From assembly GCA_034370465.1 (NCBI GenBank), contig JAXMLA010000200.1:1-29794 (forward strand): a DNA stretch of 29,794 nucleotides. Direction: 5' to 3'. The stretch's first letter is position 1; every line of letters begins with the position of its first letter. Under the pieces are notes generated by a model. It had not been told where the DNA came from, did no database searches, and saw only the letters and a program-made list of their open reading frames with translations. The position numbers and the translations under genes are program-made. This DNA comes from UBA2197 sp034370465 (GTDB lineage Bacteria; Desulfobacterota; Desulfuromonadia; Desulfuromonadales; UBA2197). Shown one piece after another: positions 16,163-23,345 of the stretch.

Positions 16163-16684
16163 TCAGTATTCGATTCCGCGCCGGGCAGCAATTCCCTGCG
16201 CCAAGGGATGTTTGATCGCCGCCATCTCCGTCACCAGATCAGCGCGAAGGAGAAGTTGCGGATGGGGGTCGCGCCCGGTGAGGACAATCTCCAGAGCCGC
16301 CGGCCGCTGATCGAGGAGATCGAGGAGTTCAGCAAGGGGCAAGGCATTACGGCGCACCGCGCCGTTGATTTCATCGAAGATCACCAGATTGTAATCGCCG
16401 GTCGCAATCCGCTGCCTTGCCGCAGCAAAGACCCGCTGCACACTCGCCGCGACTTCTTCGTCCGGAGCAGCACCGGCGATGACGCCGATCCCGGCATCCA
16501 AAAGTTCAAAACCGGGGAGAAGACTAAGGCTGGTCAATTCGCCTCCCGGCAGGGTCGCCGGCTTGAGCATCCGCACCCAGAGGACGCGCCAGCCGTGCCC
16601 GAGGGCGCGAGCGGCGAGACCGGCCGCGGCGGTCGTCTTCCCTTTACCATTGCCGGTATAGACCTGCAAACGCCCTGGAACCAT
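16163..16684 (-). CDS. cobO: Cob(I)yrinic acid a,c-diamide adenosyltransferase (CobO/BtuR type)
   Basis: This CobA/CobO/BtuR-family enzyme adenosylates the cobalt of corrinoids using ATP. The 173-residue protein opens with LQVYTGNGKGKTTAA, whose GNGKGKTT is the family P-loop variant, followed by ARALGHGWRV, the Walker-B-like YNLVIFDEINGAV and VLTGRDPHPQLLLRADLVTEM, all family-typical. AAGGA lies 7 bases before the ATG. It is the first gene after the cobalamin riboswitch and its terminator, so expression of the whole operon should fall when cobalamin is plentiful. The N-terminal arm is shorter than in many BtuR proteins. Confidence 0.95.
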   Translation of the reverse strand: MVPGRLQVYTGNGKGKTTAAAGLAARALGHGWRVLWVRMLKPATLPGGELTSLSLLPGFELLDAGIGVIAGAAPDEEVAASVQRVFAAARQRIATGDYNLVIFDEINGAVRRNALPLAELLDLLDQRPAALEIVLTGRDPHPQLLLRADLVTEMAAIKHPLAQGIAARRGIEY

Positions 16685-16716
16685 GGCTTCATCCTTGCGG
16701 CATTACGGCGCGGCAA

Positions 16717-16746
16717 CAAAAAACCCGACACGAGATTTCGTTCGGG
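16717..16746 (-). terminator. Terminator forming the riboswitch expression platform
   Basis: On the minus strand, CCCGA/TCGGG outer and ACGA/TCGT inner pairings (16746-16724) close on an AATC loop and are followed at once by six T residues (16723-16718). It lies between the riboswitch core and cobO, as expected for transcription attenuation. Confidence 0.75.
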
Positions 16747-16822
16747 GGGCGTTGCGGGGCAGCGAGGGAATTGCGCCCTCTTCCCTATTCTCCCGTGCGA
16801 ACGGGCACCGTACGATTGAAGT
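16747..16822 (-). promoter_or_regulatory. Cobalamin riboswitch aptamer
   Basis: On the minus strand the leader contains GGTGCC (16809-16804), then AGAATAGGGAAG, a hairpin with GGGCGCAATTCCC, and GCTGCCCCGCAAC (16763-16751), the most conserved core of cobalamin riboswitches. The cobalamin-gene operon downstream supports the call. The usual 3' part of the class I aptamer, including the stretch normally containing GACCTGCC, is not evident: the core runs almost directly into a terminator. It is thus an abbreviated or variant form. Its likely action is to stop transcription when cobalamin binds. Confidence 0.82.
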
Positions 16823-16827
16823 AAAAA

Positions 16828-16856
16828 TTTGTAGCAGATGGCGGCAAAAGAGTCAA
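16828..16856 (-). promoter_or_regulatory. Sigma-70 promoter of the cobalamin operon
   Basis: On the minus strand, TTGACT (16856-16851) and TACAAA (16833-16828) are spaced by 17 bases. The predicted start, near 16821, falls just ahead of the riboswitch core. It is divergent from the tRNA-Ala promoter, the two -35 boxes lying 16 bases apart. Confidence 0.7.
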
Positions 16857-16872
16857 TCGCCGTCTCTTTCGA

Positions 16873-16901
16873 TTGACAGCAGAAAGGTCTTTGTGTACCT
16901 T
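16873..16901 (+). promoter_or_regulatory. Sigma-70 promoter of tRNA-Ala
   Basis: TTGACA (16873-16878) and TACCTT (16896-16901) are separated by 17 bases, placing the start about 5-7 bases before the mature tRNA. Confidence 0.7.
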
Positions 16902-16912
16902 AGCTCGCGTTT

Positions 16913-16988
16913 GGGGCTGTAGCTCAGTTGGGAGAGCGATGCGTTCGCAATGCATAGGCCAGCGGTTCGATCCCGCTCAGCTCCACCA
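16913..16988 (+). tRNA. tRNA-Ala (anticodon CGC)
   Basis: A 76-base cloverleaf with the 3' CCA encoded. The acceptor stem GGGGCTG pairs with CAGCTCC and includes the G3-U70 wobble pair, the main identity element for alanyl-tRNA synthetase. The D arm is AGCTCAGTTGGGAGAGC, the anticodon loop TTCGCAA gives CGC (reads GCG), and the T arm contains GGTTCGATCC. It has its own promoter and a strong terminator, so it is a single-gene unit. Confidence 0.96.
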
Positions 16989-16994
16989 AATTTC

Positions 16995-17028
16995 AATGGG
17001 TTAGCGACTTTTCGCTAACCCATTTTTA
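16995..17028 (+). terminator. Rho-independent terminator of tRNA-Ala
   Basis: A 12-bp perfect stem (16996-17007 with 17012-17023), extended by an A-T pair, closes a CTTT loop and is followed by a T-rich tract. It starts 7 bases after the CCA end. Confidence 0.85.
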
Positions 17029-17060
17029 TTGCCTGATGCAGGGTGACTTGCGATCTGCCA

Positions 17061-18890
17061 TTAATTATCAACAGGGGCAAGAGGGATGGAAACAATGAAA
17101 GAGCTCCCCCCTTCCGGGGCATTCTCGACTTCAAGCGTCCCGCCATGGGCATCGACAATCGCTCGCGAGATGTACAACCCCAGACCGGTCCCGGACGGCG
17201 CACGATTGGAGCTGTCCACCCGGTAAAATTTATCAAAGATCTGCGCGCGTTGTTGATCCGTCAGCCCCGGCCCCTGGTCGGTCACCGTCACCACGAAATA
17301 ACCGTCCTGCACGCTCCCATCCATGCGAATCAATGTCCGCTGAGGTGAATACTTGATGGCGTTACTGAGCAGGTTTTCGATGACCTGAGTCAATCTGACC
17401 TCGTCTGCCAGAATCGCCGGCGGCTGCGACGGGAGATGAAGTTCAAAGCGATAGCCGCTCCCCTTGCCCATATAACTCTGCAAAATCTGGCGGAGCAATT
17501 GATCTGGATAACAGAGATGGAGATCAAGGGGTATGGGGCTGCCGCTGTCGATGCGATTGACATCCAGAGAACGATCCACCAGGCGCGACAGGTGCTCGGC
17601 CCGTTCGTTAATGATATTGATGTAATTTCGCTGATCGACGGGGAGGTCCTCGCTCCCCAGCAACAGTTCGCAAAAACCGAGAATGGCGGTCAATGGGGTC
17701 TGAAATTCGTGCGCCATCGTCGATACAAAGTCGTTGCGCATCCGGTCGACTTCCCGCTCGCCGGTGACATCGACCATGATCCCGACCATCCCTGCCAACT
17801 CCCCGGAGGGGAGATTGTAAGTGGCCTTCTGAAAGATAACTTCGCGGCGCAGCCCCTGAAGATTGGTGAAGAGGTATTCGTAGCGGCAGCTGCCGGGGTG
17901 ATCAAAGAGTTTGTTATCGGCTTGGGTGTGGACAGCGGCCTCTTCGGGAGGCAACAAGGTAGCGGCGGTCTGTCCGCAGAGTTCGTTGCGCGTGATCCCG
18001 ACAAAAGTTTCGAAGGCCCGGTTACAACCGCGGTAGAGACCACCTGTGTCCTTAAAGAAGACCGGAAGGGGAATTTCATCGAGCAGGATGGAGAGCAGAC
18101 TCAATTGCTCGGCAAGCTTCGACTCGGCGTCCCGACGGCGCGAAACCTCCTCCGCCAATTCGCTATTGCGCTCGCGCAATTCGTGATGTGACGCCTTGAG
18201 ACGATCGACCATGCGGTTAAAGGATTCTCCCAACTGGCCGAGTTCATCACCGGAAGCGATCGACACCTGTCGCTCAAAGTCTCCTTTGGCCACCGCTTCG
18301 GCTGAAATCATCAAATTTTTGACCGGACGCGTGATACTTGCCGACAAGGGCAGACTGAACAGCAGCGCGACCCCGCCAAAGAGGACGATCACCAGAAGAA
18401 TTCCACCGCTGAGTTGATTGACCGCAGCGCTGATCGGCGCGGCGGACAGGCCCACCCGCACCTGTCCCAACCCGCCCATTTCAACCTGCATGGCGATATC
18501 GTAAAGCGCTCCCTCCTCCGCTTCCAGGTAGCGGATGCTGTATTCCTGGCCGACGGGAAGAGGATTAGCGGCGAGCAGAGACTCAGGAAAACTTTCGCCG
18601 AAGGTGTGGGCAAGGACCGTCGAGCCGCGGGCATCGACGAAAAAGATGTAGACGATATCGGCTTCGCTCTGAGCCTGGGTCACAGCCATCATCTTCAGCG
18701 CGAGCCGATCGCGAGCCAGGAGATTGGTGGTGGAGTATTGCGCAAGATGGCGCGCGATCGAGACTCCGCGCTTTTCAAGTTCCCCGCGCAACTGATCGGA
18801 AAAGTACAGTTTGACGTACAGAATGCTGGCGGTCGCGACGAGGGTCAGGAGGACGCCGAGGGCGAGGATAATTTTGAGTTGCAGCCTCAT
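17061..18890 (-). CDS. Membrane sensor histidine kinase (HAMP-PAS-HisKA-HATPase)
   Basis: This 609-residue kinase has TM1 (about 7-28), a periplasmic sensor of about 130 residues, TM2 (about 162-186) and HAMP (about 186-240) leading into a short coiled coil. A PAS domain (about 265-378) follows, with PVFFKDTGGLYRGCN and the C-terminal GIMVDVTGERE linker. HisKA has the phospho-acceptor H394 in MAHEFQTPLTAILGF; the ATPase domain has NLLSNAIKYS, DQGPGL and GTGLGLYIS. All catalytic motifs look intact. Its ATG overlaps the stop of the PhnD-like lipoprotein gene by 4 bases, so the lipoprotein probably serves as its periplasmic ligand-sensing partner. No response regulator is encoded nearby. The inducing ligand is unknown. 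Confidence 0.92.
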   Translation of the reverse strand: MRLQLKIILALGVLLTLVATASILYVKLYFSDQLRGELEKRGVSIARHLAQYSTTNLLARDRLALKMMAVTQAQSEADIVYIFFVDARGSTVLAHTFGESFPESLLAANPLPVGQEYSIRYLEAEEGALYDIAMQVEMGGLGQVRVGLSAAPISAAVNQLSGGILLVIVLFGGVALLFSLPLSASITRPVKNLMISAEAVAKGDFERQVSIASGDELGQLGESFNRMVDRLKASHHELRERNSELAEEVSRRRDAESKLAEQLSLLSILLDEIPLPVFFKDTGGLYRGCNRAFETFVGITRNELCGQTAATLLPPEEAAVHTQADNKLFDHPGSCRYEYLFTNLQGLRREVIFQKATYNLPSGELAGMVGIMVDVTGEREVDRMRNDFVSTMAHEFQTPLTAILGFCELLLGSEDLPVDQRNYINIINERAEHLSRLVDRSLDVNRIDSGSPIPLDLHLCYPDQLLRQILQSYMGKGSGYRFELHLPSQPPAILADEVRLTQVIENLLSNAIKYSPQRTLIRMDGSVQDGYFVVTVTDQGPGLTDQQRAQIFDKFYRVDSSNRAPSGTGLGLYISRAIVDAHGGTLEVENAPEGGSSFIVSIPLAPVDN

Positions 18891-19840
18891 TTGCTTGCCG
18901 CCGGGGACTGGACATCGCCTTCCAACCGCCGGATACCGTCGTAGGCACTGTCGTCAATCAGAACGAAGCGTTCAATATTCATCCCTTTGAGGATCTCAAA
19001 CCCGCGCGGGTCTTCGTGCATGGTCAGCAAAACTCGCTGTAACGCTTTTCGCAATTCAGGGGGAAAGTGCGGCGAAGTCACCACCGGCGGGATGCCGAAG
19101 GGCTCGCTCCGGTCGATAATCCGGGTCTTGGCGGTCAAGGCGGGTTGGGTGGCGGCAAGATAGTCCCAGATCAAACTATCGACGGCAGCGCCATCGACGA
19201 TCTGATCCGCCACAGCCTGAATGGAGCGGTCATGTCCATAAGTGTAGGTGGTCGAACTGAAGAATTGCTCCGGGATCTGGCCGAGACGGGCCAGCATCGC
19301 TGTCGGCACCAGTTTTCCGGTGTTGGACTGGGGATCGGTGAAGGCAAAGCTTTTGCCGCGCAGATCGGAGAGCTGGCGCGCCGTGCTCTCCAGCGGAACG
19401 ATCAGGTAGGAGTAGTAGACTGGTTTGCCATTAACCACCGGCGCGACCAAAAGCTCAAGGCCAAAGCGGTCGTGACCACTGACATAGGGACCGCCGCAGA
19501 CAAAGGCAAAATCCGCTTCACCGGTCTCAAGGAGGCGATTGGTCTTGGCGTAGTTGCCAGGATCGATCGGATCGATCTTTCGTCCCAGACGCTGGGACAG
19601 ATAGTCAATCAACTGGCGGTAGTAGCCGTAACCGGCCTGGGGGGTGATCATCGCACCGACACTGACGATCAAGGGTTTCTGCATCTCGGTCCCCGGACTG
19701 CCGTCCGTGATCACGGTACGCTCACTCAACTTGACCTTGACTGGTTCCTCTTCGCGCTGACAACCGCTGATACAGGCCAGCAGCAAACCTATGACCAAAC
19801 CTGAGAAGATCCGCCTCATGCCCCACCCCATCGACTCCAT
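18887..19840 (-). CDS. PhnD-family periplasmic binding lipoprotein
   Basis: This 317-residue protein has a lipoprotein signal peptide ending in the lipobox ISGC (Cys27) followed by Gln, which favours outer-membrane sorting. The mature part has the PhnD/phosphite-phosphonate binding fold: VSVGAMITPQAGYGYYRQLIDYLSQ, then GNYAKTNRLLETGEADFAFVCGGPY, LRGKSFAFTDPQSNTG, and VADQIVDGAAVDSLIWDYL. There is no ABC permease or ATPase beside it; it instead overlaps a sensor kinase gene, so sensing rather than transport is the likely role. The ligand cannot be inferred: PhnD-like folds bind diverse oxyanions and other small molecules. Start ATG 19840 is chosen because GGAGG lies 5 bases upstream; ATGs at 19852 and 19819 are in frame and also possible. 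Confidence 0.82.
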   Translation of the reverse strand: MESMGWGMRRIFSGLVIGLLLACISGCQREEEPVKVKLSERTVITDGSPGTEMQKPLIVSVGAMITPQAGYGYYRQLIDYLSQRLGRKIDPIDPGNYAKTNRLLETGEADFAFVCGGPYVSGHDRFGLELLVAPVVNGKPVYYSYLIVPLESTARQLSDLRGKSFAFTDPQSNTGKLVPTAMLARLGQIPEQFFSSTTYTYGHDRSIQAVADQIVDGAAVDSLIWDYLAATQPALTAKTRIIDRSEPFGIPPVVTSPHFPPELRKALQRVLLTMHEDPRGFEILKGMNIERFVLIDDSAYDGIRRLEGDVQSPAASK

Positions 19841-19899
19841 AGACGCCTCCATAGCCGTACAACGAAAACAGTTCCACTTAAGATTGCAGAGGGGACGAA

Positions 19900-19926
19900 G
19901 TTATAACTCTCCAGAGTCAAAGTCAA
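19900..19926 (-). promoter_or_regulatory. Possible promoter for the PhnD-kinase pair
   Basis: On the minus strand, TTGACT (19926-19921) precedes TATAAC (19905-19900) with a short 15-base spacer, about 60 bases before the chosen start codon. The spacing is suboptimal, so activator dependence or a chance match are both possible. Confidence 0.4.
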
Positions 19927-19957
19927 CTCGGTTCAGCAATATAATTTTAACCCATTA

Positions 19958-19986
19958 TTGACAGTGAGCTGATAAGGGTATAAATA
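19958..19986 (+). promoter_or_regulatory. Promoter of mscL
   Basis: TTGACA (19958-19963) is followed by TAAATA (19981-19986) after 17 bases, or by TATAAA (19979-19984) after 15. It lies about 55 bases before the mscL start. Confidence 0.6.
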
Positions 19987-20040
19987 ATTTTAATGCATTT
20001 TTCAGGACAACCAACTCAATCCATCCAAAGGAGAAATCGC

Positions 20041-20457
20041 ATGTCCATGACCAAAGAGTTCAAGGAATTTGCCATGCGCGGCAATGTCGTCGACATGGCC
20101 GTCGGTATCGTCATCGGTGGGGCTTTTGGCAAGATCGTCAGCTCGCTGGTCAGTGACGTGATTATGCCGCCGATTGGCCTGATCCTCGGTAATGTCGACT
20201 TTTCGAAACTGTCCATAGTCCTGCGGGAAAAGACCGTCGCGGCAGAGGCGGTGACGATAAACTATGGCCTCTTCATCAACACAGTGCTCGACTTCGTCAT
20301 TATCGCCCTTGCCATCTTCCTGGTCATCAAACAGATGAACCGATTCAGAAAGAAGGAGGAGATTCAGGTGGAAGTGACCACCAAGGACTGCCCCCGGTGT
20401 TTTTCGACTATTGCTCTGCAAGCCACCCGCTGCCCCAACTGCACCTCGGAACTCTAA
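20041..20457 (+). CDS. mscL: Large-conductance mechanosensitive channel with C-terminal zinc ribbon
   Basis: MscL is a homopentameric inner-membrane channel that opens under high membrane tension and protects cells from osmotic downshock. The 138-residue protein begins with the MTKEFKEFAMRGNVVDMAVGIVIGGAFGKIV pattern (amphipathic N-terminus plus TM1), followed by SLVSDVIMPPIGLILG, a short periplasmic loop, and TM2 with NYGLFINTVLDFVIIALAIF and VIKQMNR. The C-terminus departs from the E. coli form: two CxxC pairs (CPRC and CPNC, 14 residues apart) form a likely zinc ribbon ending in CTSEL. AAGGAG lies 7 bases before the ATG at 20041; the upstream ATG at 19993 has no ribosome binding site. It has its own promoter. 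Confidence 0.95.
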   Translation: MSMTKEFKEFAMRGNVVDMAVGIVIGGAFGKIVSSLVSDVIMPPIGLILGNVDFSKLSIVLREKTVAAEAVTINYGLFINTVLDFVIIALAIFLVIKQMNRFRKKEEIQVEVTTKDCPRCFSTIALQATRCPNCTSEL

Positions 20458-20483
20458 TCTCTGAATTGTATGTGCCCCAGGAA

Positions 20484-20526
20484 TAAAAAAACAACGCCTC
20501 CGACAAGTTCATGTCGGAGGCGTTGT
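20484..20526 (-). terminator. Strong Rho-independent terminator of the OmpA-family gene
   Basis: A 15-bp perfect stem (20491-20505 with 20512-20526) closes a 6-base loop. On the minus strand it is followed by seven T residues (20490-20484), so it ends the OmpA-family transcript. mscL stops at 20457 just beyond it, and no T-tract follows on the plus strand. Confidence 0.85.
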
Positions 20527-20547
20527 TGTCAGACGAAGGATTCCTGC

Positions 20548-21306
20548 TTATTGCTGGGGGGTGACGATGACGACGTCTATCGCCGCTTCGATCCGCCGGT
20601 TCTGCTGCCGCCCTTGAGCCGTGGCGTTATCGGCAACCGGCCGGTCAGGACCATAACCGACTGCTTTGATCCGGTTGGGAGCAATATTATAGTTCTTGAT
20701 CAGGTAATCACGAACCGCGTCGGCACGCCGCTGGGAAAGTGCTTTGTTCATGGCAGCAGAACCGACACTATCGGTATGACCTTCGATAACCGTCGTGGTT
20801 GTCGGATAAGTCTGCATGAAGTCAGCGAGTTTTTTAATGTCTTCGACGGAGTCTTCTCTGATGTCGGCTTTACCGGTCGCGAAGAGTGCGCCAATGGCAA
20901 TCTTGACATTTTCTTCAATCGGCGGCGGGCAGCCCTTGCTGTCGACCGCCAGGCCGAATCGGGTATTCGGGCACTGATCAAGACTGTCGATCACTCCGTC
21001 CCTATCGCTGTCAAGGGGGCAACCGTTCGCATCAACAGCCACACCTGCCGCGGTCCCCGGGCATTTGTCATTTTCGTCAATAACGCCATCTTTGTCGCTG
21101 TCAACCGGCACCGGCACCGGCACCGGCACCGGGACCGGGACGATGGCGACAGGGGCGGGCTCAGGAGCCGGGGCAACAATGGCTGCCTTGACAGGCTCCG
21201 GAGCCGCTTTCACCGGTTCGGGCGGCGGGCTCATAAAGAAGCAGCAGCCGCTGAGGGTGAGGGCACTCGCTGTTACTACGCTCAGCAGGGTCAAAGCTTT
21301 TTTCAT
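20548..21306 (-). CDS. OmpA-family lipoprotein with thrombospondin type 3 repeats
   Basis: This 252-residue envelope protein has a lipoprotein signal (lipobox LSGC, Cys at 21, then CFF). A Pro/Ala/Val-rich linker of about 45 residues ends in a run of alternating Val-Pro. Two calcium-binding thrombospondin type 3-like repeats follow (DSDKDGVIDENDKCPG and DSDRDGVIDSLDQCPN, each followed by a GxAVDxxGCP segment), then the OmpA peptidoglycan-binding domain with VEGHTDSVGS-like and LSQRRADAVRDYL motifs (here IEGHTDSVGS). It likely tethers the outer membrane to peptidoglycan. Pal is smaller and lacks the repeats, so this is a separate OmpA-type lipoprotein. AGGAGG precedes the ATG, and a strong terminator follows the stop. 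Confidence 0.92.
   Translation of the reverse strand: MKKALTLLSVVTASALTLSGCCFFMSPPPEPVKAAPEPVKAAIVAPAPEPAPVAIVPVPVPVPVPVPVDSDKDGVIDENDKCPGTAAGVAVDANGCPLDSDRDGVIDSLDQCPNTRFGLAVDSKGCPPPIEENVKIAIGALFATGKADIREDSVEDIKKLADFMQTYPTTTTVIEGHTDSVGSAAMNKALSQRRADAVRDYLIKNYNIAPNRIKAVGYGPDRPVADNATAQGRQQNRRIEAAIDVVIVTPQQ
21105..21140. repeat. Hexanucleotide tandem repeat in the OmpA-family gene
   Basis: Six in-frame hexamers lie head to tail: CCGGCA four times, then CCGGGA twice. They encode the alternating Val-Pro run of the lipoprotein linker. Change in copy number would lengthen or shorten the linker by two residues per unit without a frameshift. Confidence 0.9.
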
Positions 21307-21407
21307 GGTGGGACCTCCTAGTTAAATTTGTGAGTTAAAATGCGAAGCGCGTTTAAAATCATTAACAATTTACCAGATGAAATATATTGCACAAGAGATA
21401 AAGTGAT

Positions 21408-23345
21408 TTATTTTCTTATCCCGGGGTCCCCCTGCGCCGCGTCGTAAACGACTTCGCGCAACTTGGGCAGCAGCGATGATTCAGCAAAGGTCTGGGAGAA
21501 ACGTTGCAGCACCATCTGGGCCGCATCGATCTCTCCGAGCTTGGCAAGCGTCACCGCATACTGGTAAAGGGCTTTTTCCAGCTCCGCCGGCGTCGTGCGC
21601 TCATCATCACACACGGAAGAAAGGACGCTCGCGGCCATCCCGGTATCCCCCTGCCGCAGATAGAGACTGGCCAGGCGCAGAGTCAATTTCGGCTCGAAAA
21701 CTTCCTGATGACGGCGATTGAATTCACGATAGATCTCGGTCGCCTCCTTCGGTTTACTGGAAATCCGGCCGATAATGGCACGACGATAGAGTTGTCGTCC
21801 TTCATCACTGAGCTTTTCGCTAGAAACAACCCGGGCTAACTGGACGAGAAGATCAGGATTGTCTGGATTAACGGCGAGCCGTTGGCGCAACGTTTCCTCT
21901 TTCACCGCAAAGACCGGGCTGCCGACGAGAGTTTCCTCCTCATCTTCTCCGGCTTTGCTGTCGAGGCCAAGAGCATAAGCCCCCGCCAGGCCGGCAAGAA
22001 AACCCCCGAGAAGAATCACCGGACCGAGAAAGCTGTGCCCGGCGCTGGCCATCTCGGCCGGAGCGCCCAAATCGGCAACAACGAAGAGGCCGACAACGAG
22101 GAGAGAACTCCAGCGCACCTGACCGGGGCTGCCGACAAAGAGAGATTCAAGCCTGCCGAAGGGGAGAGGAAAAGTCATAATGCGCCGATGGCTGCAAATG
22201 GCAAAGACCCCAAGGAGAGCGGCAAGGGCGCCGCCGCTGCCGATGATCGGCACCGTGACGCCGGGGAGGAGTCGCTGCACACCGACACCGAGAGCAGTGG
22301 CGAGCAGACCACCGACAAGATAGAATCCGAAGAGGAGTCCACTGCCGATGCGCTTCTCCAGGGTGGCGCCGATGACCCAGAGGAAGAAGAGTCCACCGAG
22401 AAAAGCCCAGCCGCTGCCATGGAAAAAGAGGGAGGCCAGAGCACTGACCACAAGATGGGCAGCGCTGCTGTCAAGGGGGGGGAAGAACCAATTCTGCTGC
22501 AAAATTTCAACCGGGGTGCGCAATTGCACGCCGAGATAAAGAATAAAATGAAGAAGCAGCAACCCGTAGGTGGCAAAAGGGAGAGGGGCCTCGCGCTCTT
22601 CCGGGGCAGCAAACGGCAGCGGGAGCAGGGAAGAATGCTCGTTCAGGAGTTCGGCGAAGGACCGGTCGACGACAGCACTGAGAGCCCCGAGATAAAGGGC
22701 AAAGCCGAGGGGCAAAAGGAGAAGAATAAGCAGGGTGAGATCGGCGGCGTAGAGGGTCCGCAGTAACAGCGCCCCGGCAACGACCAGAAAAAGCTTAGCC
22801 AAATAATAGCCGAGCGGGTGACCCTCTTCCAGGCGGGACAAAGGATCATTGCGGCGCTTGACGCTGCGCTGCAGCCTCACTGCCTGCGCGGAGAGCGGCG
22901 AAGGAGGAGCCACTGCTTCGCTCGCGGCGACCGGACGGGTTTGAGCAAATCGAGCAAAGATAATCCCGCAGGTGGAGCAGCTTTCGCCGCTATCCCGGGG
23001 GTGACCACACTTGGGGCATGACTTGTTCGCATCTTCCGGGTCAGGAGCTTCGCGCCCGACAACAGCGATCGTTGCCGCAACAGCGGCTGAATAATTCTCG
23101 TGATTGACGGTGGCGACCGCTTCTTTGCGGCAGATAATCCCGGTGTTGTTCAACGAATTGAGCATCCGTTCGGCGGTCGCGGCATCGAGATCACTCTTGA
23201 TGATGCAGTGACTGCTGGAAAGGAGCTGCTCGATCTTTTTCTCGTCCCAGCGGGTGAGACGAAGGAGATTTTCCCGGATTTCATCCAGATTGTAGCCGAG
23301 CCCGATCTCGCCGCGAAAGACGATGCGGTAACGTGCCGTTTCCAT
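21408..23345 (-). CDS. Rhomboid-fold membrane protein with zinc ribbon and probable TPR region; catalytic residues missing
   Basis: This 645-residue protein has, in order: an N-terminal domain of about 75 residues (YRIVFRGEI to GIICR), a zinc ribbon with C110, C113, C123 and C126, two hydrophobic helices (about 182-200 and 203-225), a six-helix rhomboid-like core (about 258-460), and a helical C-terminal region (about 483-640) with TPR-like spacing. Where rhomboid proteases have GxSG, this has GSGG (369-372) with Gly371 at the serine position. Where the last helix has HLGGFLAG, this has LLGGFLAG, with Leu446 for His; the oxyanion Asn is also absent. It is therefore probably not a protease but a scaffold or substrate-binding pseudoenzyme. 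GGGAGG lies upstream of the ATG. It ends 102 bases before the OmpA-family start. Confidence 0.8.
   Translation of the reverse strand: METARYRIVFRGEIGLGYNLDEIRENLLRLTRWDEKKIEQLLSSSHCIIKSDLDAATAERMLNSLNNTGIICRKEAVATVNHENYSAAVAATIAVVGREAPDPEDANKSCPKCGHPRDSGESCSTCGIIFARFAQTRPVAASEAVAPPSPLSAQAVRLQRSVKRRNDPLSRLEEGHPLGYYLAKLFLVVAGALLLRTLYAADLTLLILLLLPLGFALYLGALSAVVDRSFAELLNEHSSLLPLPFAAPEEREAPLPFATYGLLLLHFILYLGVQLRTPVEILQQNWFFPPLDSSAAHLVVSALASLFFHGSGWAFLGGLFFLWVIGATLEKRIGSGLLFGFYLVGGLLATALGVGVQRLLPGVTVPIIGSGGALAALLGVFAICSHRRIMTFPLPFGRLESLFVGSPGQVRWSSLLVVGLFVVADLGAPAEMASAGHSFLGPVILLGGFLAGLAGAYALGLDSKAGEDEEETLVGSPVFAVKEETLRQRLAVNPDNPDLLVQLARVVSSEKLSDEGRQLYRRAIIGRISSKPKEATEIYREFNRRHQEVFEPKLTLRLASLYLRQGDTGMAASVLSSVCDDERTTPAELEKALYQYAVTLAKLGEIDAAQMVLQRFSQTFAESSLLPKLREVVYDAAQGDPGIRK

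Noticed and set aside
16913..17028. tRNA-Ala 3' end as an attachment site for an integrated element
   Set aside because: No integrase gene and no direct repeat of the tRNA end were found; the dyad after the tRNA is a simple terminator.
20491..20526. Hairpin taken as the mscL terminator
   Set aside because: The T-tract is on the minus strand, so it belongs to the OmpA-family gene; the plus strand has no T run after the stem.
21105..21140. GC-rich hexamer array as a phase-variation switch
   Set aside because: The unit is six bases, so changes in copy number keep the frame; it can alter linker length but not switch the gene off.
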